The notes beneath the pieces were generated by a model. The model worked only from the letters and a program-made list of their open reading frames with translations. It had not been told where the DNA came from and did not search any database. A program made the translations under genes and the position numbers. DNA of 64,000 nucleotides from Hypericum androsaemum. Lineage: Eukaryota > Streptophyta > Magnoliopsida > Malpighiales > Hypericaceae. Shown here piece after piece: positions 21,242 to 33,788 of this stretch; within the stretch, counting starts at the first letter, position 1, and every line of letters begins with the position of its first letter. The stretch spans positions 8,548,707-8,612,706 of the forward strand of contig OZ023182.1 of the NCBI GenBank assembly GCA_963995505.1, given 5' to 3'.

Positions 21242-22295
21242 TAACCTATAATAATACATCTTATGCTTAATCACTTACAATCTCCCAAGATGTTTTCCGA
21301 CTTATCCATGCCTCACCAATTCGAGTGAAGAAAAATTTACCAAGAAGACCAGGCTTCCTCTTTGAATCTACCAAGCGTCAGAAAAATATGATGTGCTTTT
21401 ACTTTCGAGCTTCTTATATATATAACGGCTGTCCGTGATCGAGAAACGTGATTCACCAATTGCAAAAGACAAGCCTCAATTGCCATACATAATCGAAAGT
21501 AATTGGTAATAGTTTCATATTCGACAAATAGTTAGGTCAGCTTAGACAAGATAAATCAATTTAAAATTGAGTTGTTTACAATAAAATTATTTTAATTTAA
21601 TCAATAGATCTCAAATAGATAAAATTCAGAAATTAGTTAGTTTTCTCTCCTTTCCAACAAACAAAAAAAAGAGTGGAGCTCTTTCTAGAGATATCTAGAT
21701 ATTTTCTTTCCCTGAGTGGAACCCTTCTAGGTTTTGTAAAACCTCGTCCTCTCGTCGCTACCTGTTCCCGATCCTCGACGCCCTCCACCCTCGTCCCGCT
21801 CCACCGCCCTCCACCCTTGTTCTGCTCCAACCTCGTCACCGTCGTCCCGCTCACCATCCTCGTGCCTCATCGACCTCCGCTCCTCGCCCGATCACCATCG
21901 TCCCGCTCCACCATCCTCGAGTTGGCCTTTGTCACCATTGTCCCGCTCCACCGCCTGCTCACCGTCCCTCATGCCTCACTCGTTCTCCACTTAGCCGACC
22001 TCCCCGTCCACCAATAGTTACCGTCGCCAACATTGTCGCCATCGTCGCCTTCTTTACACCAACCGTCGTCGTCACCATCGTCATCCCAACTCGTCACAGT
22101 CGCCTTCGCTCCTAGCTTGTCGGCACCATGGCCCTCGCTCTTATCTGGTCGGCACCGTCGATCCATCATCGTAACCGAGACCTACGCCTAGATCGGACCC
22201 ACCATCAACCGCCATTCCAGATCGGAGGTAGCTTGCCCTACTGGGCCATTTTGAATCCACCGGTGGTCCCGGGGAGAGGCGGTCTATGCCGATCT
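21242..22295. other. Intergenic DNA with GC-rich, CCACC/TCGTC-rich block
   Basis: 21242-21690 is AT-rich and featureless. From about 21720 the sequence is built of degenerate CTCGTCCCGCTCCACC-like words, giving long ORFs on both strands that share no family. It may be the 5' part of a LINE ending near 22905, but I cannot show this. Confidence 0.3.
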
Positions 22296-22299
22296 CCAT

Positions 22300-22323
22300 C
22301 CCCCCCCCCCCCCCCCCCCCCCC
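22300..22323 (+). repeat. Poly-C tract
   Basis: An uninterrupted run of 24 C residues, likely hypervariable and prone to sequencing error. Confidence 0.95.
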
Positions 22324-22910
22324 GCTATTGTTGATTTTACTTTTTATTGTGTGCTGTTGTTGTTCTCCGGACACCAGTGATGGTGGCTTCGGCTTGCTTC
22401 GTCTGTCGCGTGTGCTTTTTTCCGTCGATTTGTTTGCTGTTTTAGCCCCCGAGCCACCTCTGTTTAGTGGCCTCGTTGGGTTCTGGTTTTGCTTTATCTG
22501 CGTATGCTTTTGCTTGGGTCGACCTTCCATCGATGTGAGGTCTGGTCGGTTCTCGAATCCTTGCCTGTTGGTACAGGTGGATAGCCTTGGCTTGATTGGA
22601 TTCATTCGATCTTGTCATTCATTTGCGTGCATCTTATATGCATTCAAATGCCCACGAGTTTGTGTCTATGACACAATCTTGTGGTTATTAGCCGTAGTTT
22701 GTCTCGGCAGCTTTCGCCTTGGACGATTAGCTCTCGTAGCCTTTCGTCTAATCGTCCGCCCTTCTTCTTCACCCATGCCTCTCTGTCTCCGACAGGCTTG
22801 GATTCGTGTTCTGTTTCAGCTTTATCTTTCTATGTTTATGTTTTTCTCTTTCTGTTTGTAATCTGTATTTTAATATAATCTTCGCGCCGCCTTTTTCAAA
22901 AAAAATTTCG
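22324..22910 (+). mobile_element. Possible LINE 3' end
   Basis: T/G-rich sequence ending TTTAATATAATCTTCGCGCC and then CTTTTTCAAAAAAAA. The ending resembles the LINE end at 16925-16955 (TTAATATAATTCTACTTTTT). The ORF 22286-22861 has a hydrophobic, low-information translation and is not supported as a gene. Confidence 0.3.
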
Positions 22911-23473
22911 ATTACAATTCACAAATTGAAAAAAAAAACAATAATTAAAAGTCACTCACGACTCACGACTCACGAGTGATATGTCAGATACCAAGACAAA
23001 AAAAACTACCGAACGAGGAGCGAAGGCGTTAAAGCATACAGGAGATCCGCCCCCCAGGCCCAAACCAAAAAAACGTGATCCTACTTGTCTGAACTCAGTA
23101 ACAAAAAAGAGCGTTACTAGATAGATGGTCGCCTAGGTAATTAGTTCGACTACGCTTGTTTTTTTTTTAATATTAGTTAGTATGACATCCTTCAAACCTT
23201 ATAAATATAAATTATAAGATTTAAACGAGTATATTATATGCTAACTAATATTCACACAAAAAAAACAGCATATGAATGATCCGACTGCACTTCTGTTTGG
23301 TTCGTCTCAAAATATTATTCGCTTGTCAAATATACTAGTATATTGCGAAATTCTTTTTTTTAATACAAATATTTACGCCAATCCCTTATCAACACCGTCC
23401 AATACACCGCGGGCCCCACCCCTCCTTATCCGACGGCTGAGAAAATCACAACATCCGGCCCCACAGCTCCGCC

Positions 23474-23480
23474 TATAAAT
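23474..23480 (+). promoter_or_regulatory. TATA box of vacuolar processing enzyme gene
   Basis: TATAAAT sits 124-130 bp upstream of the VPE start codon in a locally GC-rich promoter (23400-23480). A second candidate, TATAAAAAG, starts at 23511. Either gives a normal short 5' UTR. Confidence 0.55.
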
Positions 23481-23603
23481 AACCCCACCCAGTGAGCTCC
23501 CAACACAACATATAAAAAGCTCCACCCCAATTATTAACAGTCTCCCCTCCCTCCTCCTAATTTACTTTTTTATTAATTAATATATAGCCCGACGACCCGG
23601 CCC

Positions 23604-26600
23604 ATGACCCGCCTGGTCCTCCTCCTCCTGCTCGTCGCCGCCTCTTACGGCGCCGTCTCGGCCTCCCGGGGCGCCACGTGGGACCATCTCAGGCTCCCCT
23701 CCGAGTTGCCGAGGGCGTCGCGCCCGGCCGAGGCGGAGGAGAAGAAGAGCGGCGGCGAAGAGTCCTCGGGGACTAAATGGGCCGTTCTCATCGCTGGATC
23801 CAACGGTTACTGGAATTACCGCCACCAGGTTTTGTTATTATTATTATTATTATTATTCGATTTTTGCTTTTCTTTTATTATTATTATTATTATTATTGTT
23901 ATTAATTGAATACTTTTCCTGATCGATGGAAGTTAGTTGAGAAGCCAAAAGCCGACTTCTCTTTAATTANNNNNNNNNNNNNNNNNNNNNNNNNNNNNNN
24001 NNNNNNNNNNNNNNNNNNNNNNNNNNNNNNNNNNNNNNNNNNNNNNNNNNNNNNNNNNNNNNNNNNNNNNNNNNNNNNNNNNNNNNNNNNNNNNNNNNNN
24101 NNNNNNNNNNNNNNNNNNNNNNNNNNNNNNNNNNNNNNNNNNNNNNNNNNNNNNNNNNNNNNNNNNNNNGAGTTCGGAGAGTTGCCCTCTTATGGGGTTC
24201 GGGGTGCTCGACTCTGAACTAATCCTTACATTGCACATCGAGCATATTCGAGTTCCATAGACCTCAAAAGATAGAGCCTTTTGTGTTTGAAAGAGACCAA
24301 AAGAAGACATGTTGTTGACTCTGTAAAATTAGGATTGCAAGCCGTTTTGTTGCAAGTTTTGGATTATGGTGATGTACCTTACCACTTGTAAGCCTTCCGG
24401 GTTTGGTTTGGTTTGGTGTTACGTTTCATGATAGTTCGTTAGTGGTTTGACTTTTTACTGTGACATTGATGTTTGAGAACAGGCAGATGTTTGCCATGCG
24501 TACCAGCTGTTGAGGAAAGGTGGGATCAAGGAGGAGAACATTATTGTTTTCATGTACGATGATATTGCTTACAACGAGGAGAACCCAAGGCAAGGGATAA
24601 TTATTAACAAGCCAGATGGTGAAGATGTTTACAAGGGAGTTCCTAAGGTATGGTTTTTCTGCTTTTGAGTTTGCGGTAATTAATTCATTAGGATGTTGTT
24701 GCTTGGATCCTTACTGATGGAAATTGGATTTTGTGGGTTACGGTAGGATTACACAGGTGAAGAGGTGACTGTAAGCAACTTCTTCTCTGTTATTCTTGGA
24801 AATAAGACTGCTGTTTCTGGTGGCAGTGGGAAAGTTGTTGACAGTGGTCCCAACGATCATATTTTCATCTACTATACTGACCATGGGGGTCCTGGCGTGC
24901 TTGGTGAGTGACACAATTTGAAATATCCTTTTAACAAATTGGGTAATTTTATTTTTCCTGCTTTGATATTTTGACTTTGCTGTGCATTCCTGATCTTGTG
25001 GACTGTAAGAGCTCTTTTGGTTGGAGCTCGGAAGATCCCATCAACCTGAATTTTATATTTACACGGAAGCTTTCAGCAATCATATGCTTCATATTTTTAT
25101 CTGCATAATGCATTTTGATGCTCCATGTTTCATAATTATCACTCATTTTCACTCCCCATCTTGCTCTATTTCAGGGATGCCTACAAACCCTTACCTTTAT
25201 GCCAATGATCTGATAGACGTACTGAAAAAGAAGCATGCTTCTGGGACCTATGAGAAATTGGTACTTTTCTGGCTGCGCCTTAGCTAAGCATTCTATGCGA
25301 GTAAATCTGGAGCTAAGTATCCTTTTTCTTGTTGCCTCATCTTAAATTTTCAGGTTTTTTATCTTGAAGCTTGTGAATCTGGAAGCATATTTGAGGGTCT
25401 TCTTCCTGAAGGTCTGAACATCTATGCAACAACTGCTTCTAATGCAGAAGAAAGCAGCTGGGGGACATACTGTCCTGGAGAAACTCCAGGTCCTCCCCCA
25501 GAATATGATACTTGTTTGGGTGACTTGTATAGTGTTGCTTGGATGGAGGATAGGTAAGACTAGGTGTTCTTTTACCTTCATTACCCACTTAGACGGAGAC
25601 CAACACTCTTGGATTGAAAGATTAATGGCTTTTCTTTCTTCACTTGGACACGTTATATTGCTCTCCATATTTCTGAAGTGGTTTTGGTACTTTGTGATCT
25701 TGGTTGTTCCTAACTGAAAAAAGAGTTAGTAGGTACTTCAGCTTCGCGATTTTGTTTTCTTCAGTTTTGATTCAATTTAGTTCTTAAAATTCAATTACAG
25801 TGATGTGCACAACTTGAAGACAGAGACATTGCACCAGCAGTACAAACTGGTAAGAGAATGTTGACATTTCTATCGACTTTGTGGTGTGAGAAAGTGAAAT
25901 GTCCTGTAACGCCGTAAGGGAGTTACTGTGGATGATTTCAGATCATTTTATCACTTGTCACGCTGGCAGGTAAAGCAGAGGACTGCAAGTGACGATAATT
26001 CTTATGGATCTCATGTCATGGAATACGGCGACATGGGACTTCATACAGATCAACTTTTCATGTACATGGGTACTAATCCTGCAAATGACAATGCTACCTT
26101 TGTGGAGGAGAACTCCTTGCGTTCACACTCTGTCAACCAAAGGGATGCAGATCTTGTTCATTTCTGGGATAAGGTTTGTCCTTTTCCCCCTTCACGTAGT
26201 GGTTAAATTTATTGCTTTTTTGTGGAAGGTTAACTTTATTGCTTGTTCTCAAGCTCCACGCTGTACGGGTTTTTACTTCCTCTCATTTTTGTTATTTGCT
26301 TTACTTATTTTTTGTTTTGTTGTTATTTGCTCAACTGGAGCTGAGTAATAACAACTGAGAAGTTTGTAGCTGAAAATCATCACTGGCTTGCTCTTGATTT
26401 GTCATAAAGAACAAGTGTTGTTGAGTTGAAGCACAAACATGTTACTGCTGTCACATTCCTCGTGGGTGCTAGAAGATATGCATGTAGTTTAACACAAACA
26501 CCACGCTGAAGTTATATACTGGCCTGTTATTTTCTGGCAAGAGTGCTTATATGCTTCCTAATTCTTTGACAGTATCGCAAGGCTCCCGAAGGCTCCCCCA

Positions 26601-27104
26601 GGAAGGTTCAAGCCGAAAAACATTTTCTTGACGCAATGTCACACCGGGTGCATGTCGATCACAGCATGAAACTTATCGGGAAGATTTTATTTGGGCTTGA
26701 GAAATCATCAGAAGTTCTGTCTGCTGTTCGTCCCGCTGGACAGCCACTTGTGGATGACTGGGATTGCCTTAAAGCAATGGTAATGTCACCAATTGATGAC
26801 CTTCACTTTGCTGGTGCAGTGATGCTGAATTTTTTTGTTGGCTTGGCGTCCCTTTCTCCTGTAAAGTGCTCTTCTTCCAATGTCATTTGATAAGTAAGCA
26901 TCGGACCTCTTCTTTCTACAGGTGAGAACATTCGAGACACAATGCGGATCCTTGTCTCAGTACGGGATGAAGCACATGAGATCCATAGCAAACATCTGCA
27001 ATGCTGGAATTAAGAAGGAACAGATGGCAGAAGCATCGGCACAAGCTTGCCTCAGCTTCCCGTCTGGTCCTTGGAGCTCTCTCGACAAAGGATTTAGCGC
27101 CTGA
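23604..27104 (+). CDS. VPE: Vacuolar processing enzyme (legumain, C13 protease)
   Basis: Nine exons: 23604-23828, 24483-24647, 24747-24903, 25175-25260, 25354-25553, 25801-25849, 25970-26173, 26573-26779, 26922-27104. They give 491 residues, the usual length for the family, with phases that all agree. It is an asparaginyl endopeptidase of the vacuole that matures storage and defence proteins and acts in plant cell death. A signal peptide (about 1-20) precedes a short propeptide; the protease core starts at [20 protein letters not shown]. Catalytic His176 lies in YYTDHGGPG and Cys218 in YLEACESGS. The C-terminal propeptide contains [18 protein letters not shown] and [16 protein letters not shown] and ends in KGFSA. 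Its C-terminus looks like the vegetative (alpha/gamma) rather than the seed type; this subtype call is tentative. Intron 1 contains a 200-base N gap that does not touch coding sequence. Confidence 0.95.
23970..24169. other. Assembly gap (200 N)
   Basis: An uninterrupted run of exactly 200 N inside VPE intron 1; probably a fixed-size scaffold gap, so the true distance is unknown. TTATTA microsatellites just upstream (about 23830-23905) may have caused it. Confidence 0.95.
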
Positions 27105-28132
27105 TTGAAGCCGAAAAGAAAATCATGGGTACTCTCTGCATGTATAAAAGCCTATATCCCTAATGTTGATGGTCTTCCGTAATGTGTCCATGTAAATATC
27201 AATTCGAAGCATCTCTCTATATAATTCCTGCACGAGAGTATCATCTGCAGAATGTGAAAGTGCATGTAATATGAACCCATTTCTGAGAGACAATTTGTGG
27301 TATTGCTGTCCTGTGAATCTGCTTCAGTCGTACTTATTAGACCGAATTGATGATGGATGGACATAGAACCCGTCTCCAATCCCAAATAATTTGCAATTGC
27401 ATAGGGGTCCTTTAGTCGTTAAGTTTTACAATTATTATTGTTCGGAAAGTTTGAATGTCCGCTCTCTGTAGGTAAAGAATTGTATTCCATTTTTCCATTT
27501 CCATTGTGAAAAAAGTGGATTCATATTTGGCTTTTATGTTTGGAACCAAAAGTAATGCTCTGAAAATTAAATTTTTTCTTCATTAAAGCCACTTAATATT
27601 TAAAGTGGAGTACAGACGCAGCATATATTCGTTGGCAATATAATGTATTGAGGTCAGGACTCACATCACAACTTTTTTTGGTGTTAACTAACCCCATTTA
27701 GTTCATCCCGTCCCTGTAGAATTCAACGATTACACCGACTTGTACGATGCTATACTTTGTATGGCACTATACTTTGATTCTCTGTTTCCTAGCTTTATGA
27801 CACCACTTCATGTCAAACCGTGAGCTCCGTACACGCGATTGAAATATACATAATTGTAAAGGTAAATTATGTTGCTAATGCGCTGTCGTGTGCTTTCGCT
27901 TTCTTTTAATTTTGTTCTGTCAAATATACAATAGATATCTTGGTTAGATGTATACTCGGATAAATCTCATCAGAGTAAGCTCACCCCTCGTTTTCTAGTT
28001 ACACTAGTCCTTTCACGTTTATAAAAGAATTCAGATATTTTTAAGGTTTGTCGTAGACTGAATCTCAATTCATCTATAAAATCTGTTTCAGACAATCTAC
28101 CCCAATTTCAACTCAGGAATCAAATTCCATTT
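27105..28132. other. VPE 3' UTR and intergenic DNA
   Basis: The 3' UTR probably ends before about 27400. The remainder up to the Athila-like element is AT-rich and I see no gene or repeat in it. The TSD CATTT of that element occupies 28128-28132. Confidence 0.4.
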
Positions 28133-29661
28133 TGATAAGTGTATAAACGCTCATGTTTTGTCATATGTTTCGTGCGTGTTTAGTCATGTTTTGAGTTATA
28201 TTCATCATGTCATGTCAAGTCTTATGATCGTTTTAGTATATTTATGTTCGGGAATGGATTTCTACCCATTGTCATATTTTGTAGGAAATTGGAGCTCAAT
28301 GAAGGTCGTTGGAGGGGTGATTTCAAGAGACCATATTGCAAGAGTCATAACTTTCTGCTCAAGTGTCCGATTGCATCAAATGAGATACCGTTAGAAAGCT
28401 TGAAGAGAGATCTACATTTCGTATTTTATAGTCGAAGCCAAATTCGAAGTGGAAGAGAGTCAAAACTGCAAAATACGAAGATGCGACGAAGCTAATCAGC
28501 AACCCGGCGAGCGCCAAATACTTGGCGGGCGCCAAGTCCGTTACAGAAAGTTATGTTGGCGAGCGCCAACTCCATTGGTAGGCGCCAGGTCCTTAACGAC
28601 GGATTTTTCGGACTTCCTTTTTAGACGGGGACTCGATTTATTTCAGTTATATTCGACTTTTGGCCTCCTGTTTCGGCCTTAGGACTTAAGTTATATTATT
28701 TTATATTATTACTTGGCCAGCAATACTTCCAATTTAGCTTAACCTCCTCTAGGTTTTTCTAATTTCTAGTTAGACTTTTGGCTATATATATGCCATAGTC
28801 TCTTAGGTTTAGGGACATTACTACTGCAATTTTGACATAGCCTTTGGAGCTTAATAAAGCCACGATTTCAATTAGCTACGAGAAAGGGAATGGCAAGGCT
28901 TGATCATCAAGACTAAGCTTTCTCTATCTCTACCTTTATGTTAATTGCTATCATGTTCTTCGTTAATCTATTGTGCTTTGTTAACATGCTTAGCGAGTAG
29001 TTCTCTTGTGAGTGCGATGCCCTAATTATGTGATTACTCGTCTATGTTAGCTATGGTTTGATTATCTTTCGTAGTAGTTGTCAATTGATGATCTTAATGC
29101 CTAATCTAACTTGATCACTTAGGTTATGATTTTAGTTGATAATAATAGACCGGAAGGCATTAGAATCAATAGAAGAGCCAATTTACATGTCTTAAGGTAT
29201 TAATGAGGAATCTTGATACTAAGAGATAACCTGCTAAGGGATAACATCATAATTGAGTTTATTTTAGTTCTTGGTCTAATTAATGAGCGAAAGCATTGAT
29301 TAGTAATCATGAACTACTCTAGCTTAGTTTTGTCATCCTAATGAGCGGAAGCGTTAGGGAGATGCATTAGAACACTCCGGGTACTAGTTAGAACTTCATA
29401 AAAATCATAGTCTTGACATAGATGGGTAGTCCATAAGGGTATCGTGCTCGTTTATCTCCATTGATTTACAACTCGTCTTTTATTTGCGTTTCCGATCTCG
29501 TTTATTTACTTGCGACCTTTCACGACCTTATAAAACTTTAATTTTTCCGCTTCACATAATTATTTGCCTTGATTTAGTGTTCAACCCTCAGTTCTAAGAA
29601 CCTTATTTACCACTATACTATTTGCTTGTGCGTATAATTGTTCACAATTTTGCGTACATCA
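28133..29661 (+). repeat. 5' LTR of Athila-like element
   Basis: 1529 bp, from TGATAAGTGTATAAACGCTC to GCGTACATCA. Positions about 28500-28590 hold three hyphenated palindromic words of GGCGAGCGCCAA / TTGGCGGGCGCCAA type; one unit is missing from the 3' LTR. A TATA-like CTATATATATGCC lies at about 28783. Confidence 0.93.
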
Positions 29662-29662
29662 A

Positions 29663-29681
29663 ATTGGCGCTGCCGACACAG
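29663..29681 (+). other. Primer binding site of Athila-like element
   Basis: TTGGCGCTGCCGACACAG starts a base or two after the 5' LTR end. It resembles the TGGCGCC-type PBS of Athila/Tat elements. Confidence 0.6.
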
Positions 29682-29777
29682 AACTAAGATTTCAGGACAT
29701 AGAATCAAAAGCAATTGGTTTTGTGTGGCAAATTGCTGATTTTTTTTTGTGATTTCTTTTTCAGGATTCTCTAGTGC

Positions 29778-31469
29778 ATGCCAAGAACCCGGAGTGAAGG
29801 ACTGGACCTTGACACAAATACTGTGCTTGAGGTTGACATCGGAGTACTCGAAAGGGTAATTAGGCGTGAGAAGCGAAACCAAGCCAAAGTAATGGCACAA
29901 AATCAGGAAGACGTAGCGCTCCAAGCTGTAGGGGACGCTCCACGAAGAAGGGCACAGTTAGAATCATCTGTTCATACATGGAATGGGAACCCTAATGGTC
30001 TACAACAACCACCTGTAGGTCCCCACTCTTTCCAGATTCCAGCAGCGATTGTCGGACTACTGCAAAACTCGGTCCAATTTGGCGGCTTGCAAAGCGAAGA
30101 TCCTCAAGACCATCTATCTCGATTTGAAGATATCTGCAACATCATGAAATTCCAAAATGTTGATGATGATGTCTTGAAGCTGCGCCTCTTTCACTTTTCT
30201 TTGAAAGATCGAGCTCGTGTTTGGTACAACAAGTTGAAAGGAGAGACGATTCAGAGTTGGAATGATCTGGCCCATGCTTTCCTCCGGAAGTTCTTTTCTA
30301 TGGCCAAGTCAGCCAAACTCTTGCAAGAAATCAACACGTTTATCCAAGGAGATGGGGAGAGCATCTATGAAGCCTGGGAACGGTTCACGGATCTCCAAAG
30401 TGTCTTCCCTCAACATGGTATAACTCAAGACAACCTTATGAAAATCTTCTACAATGGGTTAGATGGCCCATCCCGTGATCATATTGATGCCTCCTCTCAA
30501 GGGGTGTTCTTGAGGAAGACTGTTGATGAAGCTGCTCGCTTAATGGAGGAAATGGCTGAAGTCAATGGTATGTGGCCAAAAGAACGTGCTAGGCAACCAC
30601 GTAAGGAAGCAGCCCAAGGAGTACTCGAAGTAAATACCAACATGAAGCTCGAAGCTCAAATAGATGCACTTACCAAAAGACTTGACAAGTTGACCAATGA
30701 CAAGGAACAGGCAGCTGTGGTGCAAGATACTTGTAAACTTTGCAAAGGGGCACATCCCACAACTAACTGTCCAATGTTGGAAGAGATCTAGGCCATTGCT
30801 GATAGAACACCACCAGGAATGGGCTACTCACAACAAGCTAATGCTCAGCCAAATTTCTCTCGATTTGGTCAGCAAGCACACAACACTAGTGCCCAGCAAG
30901 ACTCCAGGAAACCATATTTGGGCGAGCAAGTCAAGGAAATGGGTGACAAGATCGATAAATTAGTAGGGGTAGTCCAGCAGTCCATCCAACAACAAAGTAT
31001 AACTGTGCAGTGGATGGATCGTTGTGAGGCGTGTCAATAAGAGTTTGAGACATACCTGAAGGGGCAAGCAACGCAACTCAAAAAGATGGAGATCGAACTC
31101 AAAAATTTGGCTGCAGCAAACACTCAAAGGGAAATATGTGCTCTACCCAGCAACACCGAGTCGAACCCGCGAGGACAGGTGATGACTATCACATTGAGGA
31201 GTATGGACGAGGATGATGAACCATATATTCCTCCACCACCTTATGTCCCTCCACCTCCATTCCCGCAAAGACTCCGGAGAAAGCCACCACTTGAGAACAA
31301 ATCCTCTTTGAAAGAATATGCCGAACCGATCAAGCCAGCCATAGAGGAGGAGGTAGTTACTGAAAGAAGGAGCAACCGGCCTTTATCAGTGCAAAAAAGG
31401 ATTCTTATAACCTCCACCATCACCCCAATAAGTCAAAAAGGAAGCAGTGATCGATGTGAAGGCCCTTGA
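29778..31469 (+). pseudogene. Degenerate gag of Athila-like element
   Basis: The frame from 29778 gives 337 residues with a retrotransposon gag core (HLSRFEDICN, LRLFHFSLKDRARVWYNKLK, WNDLAHAFLRKFF, WERFTDLQSVFPQHG). A zinc-knuckle-like CKLCKGAHPTTNCP sits near its end. A TAG at 30789 stops it, but the same frame resumes, meets a TAA at 31038 and continues past 31086 to a proline-rich linker (YIPPPPYVPPPPF). The element is thus decayed by point mutations rather than rearranged here. Confidence 0.85.
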
Positions 31470-32042
31470 ATTCATAGAGACGATGGAAGACATTCAAAGC
31501 CATGTCTCCTTCTTAGAGATGTTAGATCGAAAACCACAATATGCTGAGTTCCTCAAAGAGATCATCGCAAGGAAGAAGAAGCGAAATGACAGCAAGACGA
31601 CTCTTTTGGTAGCAAATGATAGACCACCAAAATTGAAAGATCCAGGGAGTTTCACTATTCCTTGTACTATTGACGGTGTTCAGTTTCCACATTGTTTATG
31701 TGATTTGGGTGCCAATATTAATCTTATGCCTTTGGCTACTTTTAGGAAACTCAATTTAGGATCAAACCTACATCTATGATGATAGAGCTTGCAGATCACA
31801 CTAAGAAGAAACCACATGGAATCGCGGAAGATGTGCTAATCAAAGTCGACAAGTCTCTTATACCCGTAGACTTTGTGGTGCTGGACTACGTTGTAGATGC
31901 AAGTTGTCCATTAATTCTAGGACGTTCATTCATCAACACTTTTCATGCAATGGTAGATGTTCACAATGGCAAGCTACTTCTCCGCATAGGCCCAGATGAA
32001 ATAGAGTTCCAAGTAACCGATAGGCGCCTCCATCCACCGTAG
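31447..32042 (+). pseudogene. Degenerate aspartic protease of Athila-like element
   Basis: Two overlapping frames, 31447-31779 and 31776-32042, together read as an Athila-type protease. It has PGSFTIPCTIDGVQF, then CDLGANINLMP (DLGA in place of the usual DSGA, as commonly seen in Athila), then a frame change near 31770 and the second half VDASCPLILGRSFINT. It follows the gag frame after another shift. Confidence 0.8.
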
Positions 32043-33788
32043 TGCCAAAGGGAGTAACAAAGTCAAGCTAACGACTCTAAATTAGCACGTTTAGTATTTA
32101 ATTTTTTTTATGTTTGTATTTGCTTCAGTATTGTTATTTTGATTCGGTGTTTTAATGGTCTTAGTAGGAGGTTCAGAATAGAGAAAACTAGGGGTTGTCA
32201 AACGAAGCTCGACAGTCCATACACAAACTTTGTTGCGCGTCAAAGGCCGTTAGAGAGAAACACCGCCAACCTTTCCCACCGTCTCCTTCTCGCGATTGAC
32301 AGGGCAGTACCAGTCCTCTCATCTTGTCGTTTATGTTATCCATCTATTCATGTTCCTGTCTTATGCTATTTATTCGTATCTTGTCTCCACATTGAGGACA
32401 TTGTGTTCAATAAGTGTGGGGTGTCAAACATATGTTTTCATTTTGGTTTGGTGTGTGTGATCGAGTCTAGATCTGAATTTAGGAGTGTGTTTGTTTGTGT
32501 ATGTGAATAAAGTGTTGTCAAAAGCAGATGATGAATCTCCCCCCTCGAATTTTGAACTTTTGTTAGAAGTTAAATCCCATACCTTGTTAGGAATCAAGCC
32601 TGAGTACGATGAGTAGGAACGTGTAGGAACAACACCCTTGGTTGTTTAGGTTAGTGGTTGCACTTAGTAGATTATACTAGCGGCATTGATGAGCGACCTT
32701 GTGAGATTTTAGAGCCAAAGGAGGAGACAACTGTCTCCGCATAGCATGAGGTGCCTACAATGCTCCGATCATCGGATTTCATGCCATCACTTGGTACCGT
32801 TTTGGTGGTGTGGGTGTAAGTGAGAGGATGGGGGCCATCTTTGATTTTGAGCCTAGAGCCTTAGAGCTGAAAACCCTGTATATCCCTTGTTTAAACACGT
32901 TGAGCTTAAGTCTTTTTCCTTGAAATATTATATGTAAGCCAATATGTAAGCCCTATATCCACAATCTTACCCACCTTTGATCACTTTGGTCCGAGGATGC
33001 ATTAGGTCTTAATCTTTGGGGTATTATTGTAAGGGTTCATTTGATAGAATAGCTCAGGAATAAACAATAGGATAATGGGTAGAATTGAGGCCAACAAAGA
33101 AGCCGAGATCAGCTGCCTTAGATGTGTGTTATGATGTATGGATGTGGATGATGAAAGTTGTGAAAAGAAAAAGAAAAAGAAAGAAAAAAACAAAGGAAAG
33201 GAAAAGAAAAGTTGGAAGAGGAACAAGTGTGGAAAGCTGGGAAAATGGTTGGAAAGTGAATAAATGGCACGGCTCGAGCTAATAGGATTTGGGTGTAATC
33301 TTGGGATGAGTGCATATTAGATATAGTGTGAGATGTTTAGAATAGACAAGAGCTAGAACATTTTTGTGAGCTCCTTGGCCGGGTGGTCTAACTACTTCCC
33401 ACATATTTTATCCTCACCGGACCCTAACCCCATTACAACCTAATGAAAAGTCCCATTGATCATGAGCCCCGCATTTATCGAGGCACCACTAAGTGAGATG
33501 TATGAAACTTTGAGATCCCGGACGTGTACGCGAGTGATAGGTAGTTGACTACTCATATATGTGCGCTTAAATTTCTGAACCTCTGAGTGGTCAACCTTCT
33601 AGTGTAATCTAATAAGTGCGAAAAATGGGTTAAACCATCAAGGATGCAGTGTCTACACGTTCTTACTCCTTGTGCTCAGGTAAGTACACTACTCGGTCAT
33701 AAGGTGGTCTTTTAATAAGATTATGAAATTGTGGTGTGTGTCTGAGGCGCCTTATTTGAGGACAAGCAAGGAAATAAGTGTGGGGGTG
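32043..33788 (+). other. Non-coding internal region in place of pol
   Basis: About 1.75 kb with no supportable ORF. Notable pieces are a purine-rich tract (about 33160-33215) and the polypurine tract ending at the 3' LTR (about 33765-33788, GGAAATAAGTGTGGGGGTG). Confidence 0.7.

Noticed and set aside
22286..22861. 191-codon ORF after the poly-C tract
   Set aside because: Starts in a homopolymer, hydrophobic T/G-driven composition, no recognisable domain; better explained as LINE-like 3' sequence.
23906..24310. ORFs running through the N stretch
   Set aside because: Artefacts of translating N; the region is VPE intron 1.
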